Shown here: positions 11,948-21,032 of the stretch, in pieces
How the letters are laid out: each line of letters opens with the position of its first letter
Numbering within the stretch: position 1 is the first letter of the stretch
DNA from: Topomyia yanbarensis
Taxonomy: Eukaryota; Arthropoda; Insecta; Diptera; Culicidae
Length of the DNA: 64,000 nucleotides
NCBI RefSeq assembly: GCF_030247195.1
Contig: NC_080670.1
Coordinates: forward strand, 162,140,080-162,204,079
Direction: 5' to 3'
Translations under genes and position numbers: made by a program
Notes under the pieces: generated by a model
The model's input: only the letters and a program-made list of their open reading frames with translations
Databases searched by the model: none
Told to the model about the DNA's origin: nothing

Positions 11948-12296
11948 TAGGTACCTATTTTCGCCCTATTAGGGAGGGTACCACATTATTTCATTATTAA
12001 TTTTATTATTTCAGCTTCTTTGCTTTGTTATTAGGAGACATTTTTTATTTCGGTTATGGAGGTTTCAGCCTTAAGGTCATTCGCCTCTTATTAAGAGCCA
12101 ATATAATAACAAAATTGTCTTGAGAATGGTGAAAATCTTCTGTTTGAGCGCAGCAAAAACTCTAATCGAGTACTCAATTATCGCAACACCGTTTGAGCCA
12201 ATGCGTTGAGCAAAGATGGCAAACGCTGTTCTAACCAAAGGCTTCAGATTGGTAGGATGATAATAGAAACAGGGTAAAAATAGGCTTATTACCCTA
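11948..12296. mobile_element. Diverged MITE nested in the larger MITE
   Basis: The left end TAGGTACCTATTTTCGCCCT pairs with the reversed right end TAGGGTAATAAGCCTATTTT...ACCCT, an imperfect but extended inverted repeat with TA at each edge. Confidence 0.5.
12041..12092 (-). repeat. SINE 3' tail fragment
   Basis: TTTTATTTCGGTTATGGAGG followed by CCTTAAGGTCATTCGCCTCT matches the reversed 3' end of the SINE copies at 19784-19962 and 40488-40652. The tRNA-like head is missing. Confidence 0.7.
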
Positions 12297-12567
12297 CATT
12301 CTCTTTTAAACACGTTTTCAAAAAATAATCAAGTGTCCCCAAATTAGGGATCGAGTCTCCACTAATCAAAGAATTTTCCATTTTTTTGTTGTTTTCCAAA
12401 AATGCTCATAGCTCATGTCCAGTATAATATTTCCATGTAATTTTTTTATGATAATCAGTCAACCCTAGAAACAATATAAAAGTACAAAAAATACATAGTT
12501 TTTTTATCATTCCACGGAATAGGATTGAAAAATAAAAAAGGGGATCAAGTCTCCTCAGTCTCCCCTA

Positions 12568-14424
12568 TGATTGAGATTTTATTCAATCGAACGTCTATTC
12601 ATGTTCCACCTCTTGTCCTAAAGGGTCAGACAGAATGCTTCGTCAGTGAATTAATGAATCCACCAAACCAAGGATTACTTTCTGTTGCGAGTAAGACGAT
12701 GTTGTCCCGAAAACTTTGAATAATTTCAAATTATTCCAAACGCTGCGTCAGTGACCAAACATTCTGTTTGAGCCCAAAAGAACCTTGTGCGTTAACCCCA
12801 ATATGTATATCCTAATAACAGATCAAAGTCCGACAAAGCAATGAAACTCTCCAAATTTGCAGACATAAGAACCTACGTCCGGGGAAAAAAATCGAATGAA
12901 ACATTAGCCCATGTGAATGACCCGTATTACTGCCGTTCTGTACGGCAGAACGGCCACAACCTGAAAGTTGAGCTCATTCTGTCTGGGCTAGTCGCACTCT
13001 TCATTCCACTTCATTCAAAGCTATCATAAGCTCTGTTCCATACAAGCAGAATGTTTAAAACATAGGGTGATTGCTCTATTTGAATCTCAAATAGAATAAT
13101 GGTTAAAGTGTGCAATAAACGAGTATTAATTTGAGTCTGTACAAGAGCAAGGCTACTAACGTTGAATTCATCTCAATAGGAATCTCTTACTAGATGGTCG
13201 CGTTTGCGCCAATACTTCAAAGAGCAAAATATGCAAAACTCTAACTTGAATAGTTTAAATAGGAACCTTGAACATGCTGATGATAAGAACATGACAAAAA
13301 TGGGATCAATACCGTACGTACCAAAGATGTGTCCCATCCTCACTGATTTATACACCACCTAAAAAAAAGAGGAAGACAGAACATGTTGGTCTGCGTATAC
13401 AGGAACAGTCTGGCATGTTTCCCAGCCCGGGCTAACTAGCAGCTGTTCAGCGACTGGGCTACCACCGCACCGACGCCGCTCACGGACGGTCAAGACGAAA
13501 AGAAAACAGACAAAACTCATACAACCAGCCCCAGCCCAGCCGACGGGTATCAGTATCAGTCTGGCTGACTAGTACTAAGCCAATTACACATTAGGGGAAA
13601 GGTGAACAGCAAATCAAGTTGTCGTCAGTGCACCTTTCCCTTCCGTGTGAAGAGAGTCTTCGAAGTTCTCTGTAGTTATCTTCTTCAAAGTCTAGCTCGC
13701 CGCCGTCGTCTACCCGACGGAGAGGGATAGGTACAGTCCAACCCTGATAATTGGAAGGGGACATAATACGAACCAACGAGGTTACATTATAATGTTACAA
13801 ACTTACTTTATTCAAACTAGTGGTACACTAACATTTTTAAAGGTCCACAGTAACTTTAACCATTTTCAAATCCAAGTTTGAAGTAGCTCGTCTAAAATTA
13901 GAAATGTCAGTTTACCAATAATATTAATAAATGCTGTTCAGACGAAGAAGTTGAGACCAGGCTTTAACATTTTTTCTTCTTTCTTCAAACAAGGAATCTC
14001 TTCATTCGAAGAACCAAGTGCTCTCCAAAAACCCTCCTGATTTCGTAGTTTTATCCATCTATTCATTGTCTTTCTGTTCATTAACCTTGTGACGAGACTC
14101 CAAAGAATGGTGAGTTTTTTTTATTGACAGTACTTTTCCAAAGGAGACATCGCATCGACCTTTTTTGCAGTGGAAAAAATCAGAACAATATCCGTCGATT
14201 CTCTTGAGGGATCGACCATTCTTTTGAACAATTTAGTGTGGAAATTTTTCACCAGAACAACCCATACAAAAACATAAATCTTTATGGTTTATTATACTTT
14301 AATTGATTTAAAAATTACTGTTACTGTTGCCCATTGGCAGTCAGCACACATTAAATCTGATCGATTTGCATGTTTCGGCATTTCTTTGCTACGAATGCGT
14401 CACTTAAATTAGTCATGCCAGAAT
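12568..14424. other. Non-coding stretch with a GC-rich patch
   Basis: Mostly AT-rich. A GC-rich patch at about 13420-13560 (ACCGCACCGACGCCGCTCAC, CCAGCCCCAGCCCAGCC) and another at 13620-13740 stand out. The latter holds a 61-codon minus-strand frame with an acidic middle (DDGGELDFEEDNYRELRRL) that I do not recognise. These could be regulatory or 5' UTR sequence; nothing proves it. Confidence 0.3.
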
Positions 14425-14997
14425 TGCGTGAAAAAATAAAAACGCGTTTTTAATTAATTTAATTAAATTTACGTTTCATGATCCTGACATATACGAACCT
14501 CAAAAAATGACATAGATTTGCGTATGATTTTTATTGTACATGACGGTCAATTGCGTAAATCACGCAATTTTACTGCACATAAATGGCGTTTGTACACGCT
14601 TAGAAAAAATGAAAACTTCATTTGACGTAATCAACGTTGCGACGTATTTTGCTGTCTAGTAACGGAATTTTAAATGTTTTGACATGTGAAATGCAATATT
14701 GTGTCTCTTTTCATGTAGACCTCGGTTGAATGGAGATGGAGAATTGTGAGCAAAGCGCATTTTTACATGTTCTTAAATGTAAATTGAAGTGAATTACGAC
14801 GTTCCTTTTATGTGCATCTTGCGAGATGTAAATATTTTTAAGTGTGTATTCAATATTGATGTGTGTAATTTTACGGCACTGTGCATGGAAAGTACATCTT
14901 TCATGCAAAATTAAATGGGATGTGGTTATATCTCATCATTTCGAGAATTACGGTTTGTTAAATTGTGTCAACGATAAAATTCATCTTTTTTAGTGTA
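14425..14997 (+). mobile_element. Family A MITE, long copy
   Basis: From about 14455 (AATTTACGTTTCATG, GACATATACGAACC, AATGACATAGATTTGCGT) to TTTTTTAGTG before TA at 14996, this parallels the reverse of 59929-60233. The extra length is due to the element nested at 14595-14846. The left edge is blurred. Confidence 0.65.
14595..14846. mobile_element. Related MITE nested in family A copy
   Basis: Ends CACGCTTAGAAAAA and, reversed, CACACTTAAAAATA, each flanked by TA, bound 252 bp. Removing it restores continuity with the 59929-60233 copy between GGCGTTTGT and GTGTAATTTTA. Its termini resemble those of its host element, hinting at a shared transposase source. Confidence 0.6.
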
Positions 14998-16215
14998 TTG
15001 ACTCGACATCAACAACGTAAAACGATTAATATTCAGAAGGTCTTTCCCCCTTAAAAGAAAACTGTTGACAGCTTCGCTGTACCTATTACCAACTTTCGCG
15101 CAACAGTTGCCACAGAAGCCTAATGGCCAGTTCGCTATCTGCCATTGCCGTGTCTCGTGGGTACTTCATCAACACGGCAAACACTATAAACGGTTTCGCG
15201 ATAACGGAAAGATCGAATCTTATCAGTGCGTGTATGTGGTTGGGCGAAAGCATGATTTCTAGGGGCAAATTTCAGGGATGTGACAAAACAAATCGGAAAA
15301 TGACCGCGTGGCTACTCAGACGATTGAAACAATTTATCGAATCTCTACGTTCGAGCGTAAAGGTATGCCATATTTGCCTTCCTTGAGAACTACAAACAAT
15401 GTCGGCACTTGATCGACAAAGTAACTTGTTGTTTGACTGTGCAGTAAATGGTAAACTTTTTTTTCTTCAAAAGGTCCTTCTAAATCTAGGTCCCAGAATG
15501 CGACACAGCAATAATAAACGTGGCAATGAGGCGGAACTATCACACATACACACACAGCTGCAGTTTTGACGCATACTAGGATCTTCAAATATAAATACAA
15601 CCAATCACCAAAGATAATTATTGAAAAACACCTGCTTGCTACGATTACGCCATAATTTTGAACCCAATATCAAAGGTCGATTACCAGATTACCAGATATG
15701 ATCCTTGGTAACAAGTTTATTTGATACCTAATTTCGTTCGGGTTTAAGACAATAGTACACTGGTTGATCAGTAGTGTGTGTTTTAGCTGAAGATGTTGAT
15801 TGCAATTGCGATAGATGCATTTTCCACAGCAGATTTCCTAGTCAGGGTATTCATAGTATGAAATTAGTTTGCAGAATTGAACCGTGGTAATCTTATTTTC
15901 ATAAGTGCACTGTGTATTTTGAGCAAAAGGTTACTCATGAACAGTGATCACAGAAGATGGACTAGTGTGACTTAACTGAATTTTCACCAAACGAAGGTCG
16001 TTGTCAATACCAAGAAAAAATCTTCCTTCTTTTTTGTAAAGACGCTCATTTCTCGTTATTGTTCCATGAATGTTGCAGTTCAAATTAATAGTAGTAAGCA
16101 TAGTATAAAGCAAAAAATATTTGGAAAAATTAAAAAAAAACGTCTTCTGAAGCAGCCCCCCTTAACGTAAACTGCATAAGAAAAGTCAAAAAACAGCACA
16201 TCGCTTTTCGTTTTT
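14998..16215. other. Non-coding stretch
   Basis: Several frames of 60-90 codons overlap at 15065-15600 on both strands with no recognised motif. A CACACATACACACACA run lies at about 15541. Nothing else stands out. Confidence 0.35.
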
Positions 16216-16379
16216 GACAGTGCACCGGTGTAGTGACCGGTAATACAAACTTGGGAGTAATCTGCCTATCTCTGTTATAGCATTTACGCTTTTACCTGGT
16301 GCTTTACCGATGTAGTGCAAAAAAAGAGGTAAAGTTTGAATGAGGGTAGCACCAACTACACCGGTATAATACACTGCCA
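16216..16379. mobile_element. Short inverted-repeat element (possible MITE)
   Basis: GACAGTGCACCGGTGTAGTG with CAAACTT further in at the left pairs with reversed GGCAGTGTATTATACCGGTG...CAAACTT at the right; arms are about 50 bp and imperfect. No target duplication is evident. Confidence 0.45.
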
Positions 16380-16994
16380 AAGCCAAAAATGCAATTAGAA
16401 AATATGCACCAAATCGGCCGCGCATCGTCGAAGACACAGGATATTCGGATGCGTCTGCGTCGCCTACCACGACACTCGAAAATGAGGCACTGCTACAATT
16501 TTGTTTTGCCAACTATCAAAACTAAACGAAAACCAACCTGCATGTATCAAAGCCGGTTGAAAAGAAACATCAGCTTCGCGTTCAAGTTGAAGCGAATTTT
16601 TCGGGGACCATGTCTCCGTTGATATCAGATATAGACTCTGGCAGCAACAATCACACAAACAGTTAAAGAAACAGACAAGGAAAAGAAAACCCGACAATGT
16701 TGCGCTTCCCGAGCCACTGCGGCAGTGTTGGTTTGTCAGGCCAATTTGAAACGCCGCGTTTTCAAGCCGCTGCAAATACCTGCGCAGGCAGTCAGCTAAA
16801 TTCGAGTGCCATTTTTAAGTGCTTCTTATTTCGAGAAAATCGCGTAATCGTTGTGCATCACCAGATTAGTTTTCTGTAGCCAGTAGTGGCTTGGATTGGT
16901 GATTGAAAAAATCGCGCGGTGTTTAGTAGTGCGGCGATTTCCGTGTGTTTTTAGTATCGATCGGTGATCAGCTGTTCTGAGGAAAACGAACACA

Positions 16995-17025
16995 ATGGAG
17001 GTGCCCCGACGGCGCAGGAAGCAAC
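16995..17025 (+). CDS. Candidate first coding exon (MEVPRRRRKQ...)
   Basis: An ATG in good insect context (ACACAATGG) opens ten codons, MEVPRRRRKQ, and one further base before CAAC|GTAAGA, a plausible splice donor at 17026, phase 1. The surrounding 16400-17020 interval is less AT-rich than its neighbours, and its CAACA/CACAAACA-rich text upstream resembles an insect 5' UTR. The basic RRKQ stretch at the extreme N-terminus resembles the RBBP4/NuRD-binding N-termini of zinc-finger repressors such as FOG, SALL and BCL11 proteins; that link is inference from ten residues. Without splicing the frame runs 34 codons to a stop. No downstream exon is visible in the window, so the host gene is not identified. 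Confidence 0.35.
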
Positions 17026-17480
17026 GTAAGAATTTCAGAATTCGCGATAGAAACGTAGAACGGAGTGGCTTGTATGCTGTATCCATTCTTGCGTTCTAAA
17101 TTTTTTTTCCTCGAGCCTAAGGCTTTTGTAAAATGCACAAAGTACTTCAAGGAATCCAGGCAGAATTGCCGCACATTTATGGTTGCGTGTAAGAAGAGTT
17201 GCACAGAATGTAATTATAAACAGCTCATCGACTTTCACGGGTCGTTAATTAATAGGTATACGACTTAGCGACTCTTTCATTCGATCTTTCAGTTGCTTAG
17301 GTAAATAGTGTTTATTTACTTGTTTTCAAACATAAAAGAAACCATAAAGCAGTGACTAAATTCCTATAAACGTTTTACGACCAGATGAGTCCTGTGGAGT
17401 ATGCCCTCAATTGTGCTATTTTCCCCATAACACCCTAAAACGCTTCGTTTTTATCTTTGCCTCTGATTGCACGTCAACTC

Positions 17481-17606
17481 TAATGACGATTTCGCTTGAA
17501 CCCGAAACTGAGTCAGGTTCTGACCCCAACCGCTGTCAGTTCATACATTTTGACAGCAGTTCGGGTTAGAAACTGACTCAGTTTCGCTTCAAACGAAAAC
17601 CACATA
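17481..17606. repeat. Long imperfect palindrome
   Basis: Core arms 17504-17538 and 17551-17585 (35 bases, 4 mismatches) begin GAAACTGAGTCAGGTTCTGA and end with TGACAGC/GCTGTCA around a 12-base loop. Weaker pairing extends to about 17481 and 17606. Related words (CTGTCA, GGGTTGGGTTCTAACC) recur to 17850, so this may be part of a foldback MITE. Confidence 0.6.
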
Positions 17607-17850
17607 AGTAAAACTAATGTCGTTTTCGCCCGAGGCAAAAACTAACACAGTGTCGGACCTAACTGCTGTCAAACCGTTTGTTTGAATCCATTTTTGAAAC
17701 TAGGTTATGCACCATTGAACTGAAAATCGGGTTGGGTTCTAACCTGAAATATATTTCGGGTTCGTTCCGACCACCGCACCGTTTTACGAGAACCCAACTC
17801 AGTTCCATTAAAACCTGGGTTAGTTTCTAGGTTCTCAATCGAAAACAACA

Positions 17851-19209
17851 TAATAATAATTAGTTATTCCCATAGGTAAAGATAAGCGGAGAAAAAATAT
17901 TCCAACTGGGAACCTCACTGGCTCAGTATGGCGTGTTGGCAATTTGGCATTGCTCTCCCCATGAGGATAACTAATAATATTATATGCGTCATAATTTTTG
18001 TTATTTATGTAATCTTGAAAATCTACGGCATTCATGAATTACAAAAGTGAACAAAATTTTGTATATTTGTTTTTATATTTGTCAGTGCTAGTAGAACCAC
18101 CGACTAACAGACATGAAACAATTTTTATAATTGTTCACTAAAACACTCGACAGTGTCGCGATCGCTTAGTAACCAAACATCGGTTGCCAATAAAATTGAT
18201 TATAACTACTAGAAGTTGTAATCTCTTTTAGGTTATGTATAATACGTACAACAGAGCTGGCAATTCTGATAAAAGTGAGTACATATTCGAAGTCTTTTAG
18301 TCTGTTGTAGATGGTAAAGATAAGGTTTTTTATAGTTAATAAAAATCGGAGGAGGGTTGGCTATTACAAAAAAACTAGTTTTTTACTGTGTTATTTTGAC
18401 TGCCAATAAAATATTAGTAAACAACCCTAAACTTTTTCTTGTTTTTATTAATCCAGTAGATGGCAGTATAGACTCTATAATAAAAACATTAACATCAAGC
18501 ATTTGAGATTGTTTTTTTGCAATTATTTTCCAATAATGGATGAAAAATTTCAAATGTGCAATGTTATTTTTACTTTAAAAAATAGTAAATTTGAATCGTG
18601 CAGTAGAGTAAGAGTAATTTTTATACTCTCCATTTATACGTTTATTTGAACACATTAGTTCGAGCAAAGATGAAATGAATAAGAGCTTGCTTACCCTACG
18701 TGATATGGTGAGAGGTAATTTCAGGAAAATTACCCATCAGTTGATAAAATACATTCAAGCGTGCCACTTTTACGGTGTTTGATTTGGTTAATTGTTTTAT
18801 TATGTTGCATTATCTACAGTAGCGTCATAAAAATAGGTAAATCTTCATAATCAGAATTGTTAGAACGATGGAATTGAAACTGACGGCCAATGAATTGCGA
18901 CACAAAAGGCAAATAAATTATGCAAGACACTTTTTAAACAAACTTTTTTAAAGACACCCAGGAAGACTACAAGTGATAATGAACTGCAAATTTATTTTAT
19001 TAATTTAACGGAAACCTTTTTTTAAGTGCGTTAGGTAAAAATTAATTCTTGAATGCGTATAAATGGCGCGATTGAAGTCGGATACAAGGAAGCGTCATCG
19101 TATTCCTTGCTGCATTTCAGTAACTCAGTAATTAATTTCAATAATCTTTTGTAGAATTTTTAGTAACGGAAAAGATCAACTCTCCGGACAAGCTAATTCT
19201 TAAGACATC
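17851..19209. other. Non-coding AT-rich stretch
   Basis: No gene or repeat family recognised. Several poly-T and poly-A runs occur. The 66-codon minus-strand frame at 17835-18035 has no known motif. Confidence 0.35.
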
Positions 19210-19337
19210 CATTTTTTATTTTGTATAGAGGTTTTTAACCATAGAGTCATTCACCTCTTTTTGGGGTTATGTGCGGGGGGAATCGAACCCAGATGAGCTG
19301 CATACATTTATAGCCTACGATATGCTCGCTCCCATAT
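19210..19337 (-). repeat. tRNA-derived SINE, old diverged copy
   Basis: Reversed, the sequence shows a box-B-like GGTTCGATTCCC, a GCACATAACC block, AGAGGTGAATGACTCTATGG and an A-rich tail, matching the SINE at 19784-19962 with many changes. The LTR element inserted six bases beyond its head. Confidence 0.65.
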
Positions 19338-19783
19338 AAGACCTGTAACCCGTCAGGGTAACAATTTAGCACTGGGTGGAAATATACCATTTATTGGGTA
19401 TACACTCCGTAGAGTGTATTGTTTACATAAAATTAGACTCACCGCTGTTCAATATGTTCGTTCATGTTTTGATGTAAATTTCATTTGTTTTTTTATCCAT
19501 GAACGTTTTTGTTGACATAGCTAGATTAGATAATTTTTGTTGCATGTTTGTGAATTAACAGTAGAGTTTAGATAGGCTTCAATTTTCCACTTGCTGGCAA
19601 AAACGATTGCTGAATACGCTACTCAGCGGGTGACAGCGACGGTGGTGGTGGAAGGTGGAGTGGCATATTGACATCGAGCAAGAGGTAGCCATCGGAGCCG
19701 AGAGAGTTAGCTTCGAACCACGTTTGTGAACAGTCGTTTTGTGTCTCGATCGAGATAGTTTTTGAAGATTCACGGCAGTCCGT

Positions 19784-19962
19784 TTTTTTTTTTTTTTTTT
19801 TTATTTCAATTATAGAAGTTTTAACCTTAAGGTCATTCGCCTCTTCGGGTTAGAAAAATCTCTTAGGAAAAATTTCTAACCCTATGTGCGGGGTCGGGAC
19901 TCGAGCCCAGGTGCGCTGCGTACAAGGCAATCGATTTACCAATACGCTACGCCCACTCCCTT
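19784..19962 (-). mobile_element. tRNA-derived SINE inserted in the 5' LTR
   Basis: The empty site is preserved in the 3' LTR at 28693-28700. Here CAGTCCGT is duplicated at 19776-19783 and 19963-19970. Reversed, the SINE shows box A TAGCGTATTGG (consensus TAGCGTAGTTGG), box B GGCTCGAGTCCC, then CGACCCCGCACA, GAGGCGAATGACCTTAAGGT and an A tail. A head that resembles a tRNA, with internal pol III promoter boxes and no coding capacity, defines a SINE. It must be younger than the LTR insertion. Confidence 0.93.
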
Positions 19963-20048
19963 CAGTCCGTGTATGGTGAGCAGAAATATCTGCAAAAGTG
20001 TCTGCCTGTGGTTCGAGTGCTCTTGTGTGGTGCTAGATCGCCGTTTGT

Positions 20049-20337
20049 GGGAAGCTAAGTGTAAAGGAGCTTTCGCTTCCCCGGCTAACCGTGAAGGATC
20101 TAGAAGCACCGATCCGCCCTCGCTGGGAAGGATAAGCCGAACGAGCCTTGCTCTCCTTTCCAGCTAACAGCCAAGGAGGGCGAAGCAGGTAGGACAACGG
20201 ATCCGCCTGGGAAGAACACTGCGGTGTCTTCCGGGATTCTTTGCGGGGAGCAAACGAATCCGGTGATTCGTCACCATCGTCGCTAGGGAGGTTCCAACAA
20301 ACGAGCCACGCTCACCTCCCTAGCTAATTGCAAAGGA
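20049..20337 (+). other. Repeated hairpin module in the LTR
   Basis: Three hairpins are each followed by GCTAA-N5-AAGGA. Stem 1 is GGGAAGC/GCTTCCC (20049-20055, 20075-20081), with motif at 20084-20098. Stem 2 is GCTGGGAAGGA/TCCTTTCCAGC (20122-20132, 20154-20164), with motif at 20163-20177. Stem 3 is GCTAGGGAGGT/ACCTCCCTAGC (20282-20292, 20314-20324), with motif at 20323-20337. A fourth, weaker hairpin (GGGAAGAACAC...GTGTCTTCC, about 20209-20232) sits where the ~80-nt period predicts. The same structures are in the 3' LTR 8730 bases downstream. They would lie in element RNA; function unknown. Confidence 0.75.
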
Positions 20338-20619
20338 CCGCTGCCGGAGCAGCAAACAATACTCCAAGGAGAACTCGGCCGTTGCTGTCCCGGCCGGTCG
20401 GACGAGACCACCCACCTTTCCACCCAGCAGTAGCAGCTCAACAGCAGCAGCAGTGGAGATAATCAGAAGAATAAACACGGTAAAATTTAGTTTATTTGTT
20501 TTCCCCTTTTTGTTTGTTACGAAAATCCGAAATTCTGTAGAGGCACCTAGGCCGCCCTGAAAAGAAGGGTTCGCCGGGCAAACCAGAACCCGAGTAGTGG
20601 GCAAACCCCTACTTACATT

Positions 20620-20637
20620 TGGCGCACAGCGCAAAAC
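20620..20637 (+). promoter_or_regulatory. Putative tRNA primer-binding site
   Basis: TGGCGCACAGCGC starts two bases after the 5' LTR, the position and TGG start expected for pairing with a tRNA 3' CCA end. The primer tRNA is not assigned. Confidence 0.65.
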
Positions 20638-21032
20638 ACACTGAAAAAAAATATTTTCCTATTTTGGAAAATATTTTTTTCTTCCGGAGTGTGGGGTGCT
20701 TCTACTAAATCAAGGATTTTCGTAGAACAGTGGTGAGGTTTCTTCCGCAATATTGTTCCGCGGTCGTATATTTATTATTTATTTACATGTTTTGGTATAT
20801 TTTTTTTGATTTTTGCATTTTCCTTTTTTGTCCGAATTTGTGGATTGCGTTGTTTGTGTTTGGTCTGCCGGACGAGTAGTTTGAAGGTTGTTGTTATTAT
20901 TCGGTTGCGGTGGCCAATCGCCTTGAATTCTCAATCCGGTTTGAGACATTTTTGGAACAGCTTGATTTCCTGAAATTTTAAGGGAATCGTTAGTGGGCGA
21001 AAAATCGAAAATAATACCGTGTCAGTACTTAC
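20638..21032 (+). other. Leader between PBS and gag
   Basis: About 400 bases of T-rich non-coding leader. A near-palindromic AAATATTTTCCTATTTTGG / AAAATATTTTTTT block lies at about 20648-20681. Confidence 0.5.

Larger units (their letters stand above)
11188..12565. mobile_element. TA-flanked 1.4-kb MITE with GGGGAGACTGAGGAGA termini
   Basis: Left terminus GGGGAGACTGAGGAGAATTG and right terminus (reversed) GGGGAGACTGAGGAGACTTG both run on into ATCCCC; TA lies outside each end. Internal echoes of the terminus (GGAGATTTGATCCCC near 11590, GGGATCGAGTCTCC near 12346) suggest subterminal binding-site repeats. The 73-codon plus-strand frame inside shows no transposase motif. It contains a second MITE and a SINE tail. 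Confidence 0.8.
19344..20617 (+). repeat. 5' LTR, interrupted by a SINE
   Basis: Apart from the 187-bp insertion (SINE plus duplicated target), this LTR aligns with the 3' LTR over 1087 bp. By eye I find one substitution (AGCAGCAGCAG here at about 20443 versus AGCAGCAACAG in the 3' copy). An AATAAA polyadenylation hexamer lies at 20470-20475. The hairpin modules at 20049-20337 fall in the second half. Minus-strand open frames across both LTRs are not gene-like. Confidence 0.95.

Noticed and set aside
19343..20634. Minus-strand frames in the LTRs (64 and about 100 codons)
   Set aside because: They are present in both LTRs simply because the LTRs are duplicated; composition follows the structured LTR sequence and no motif is seen.
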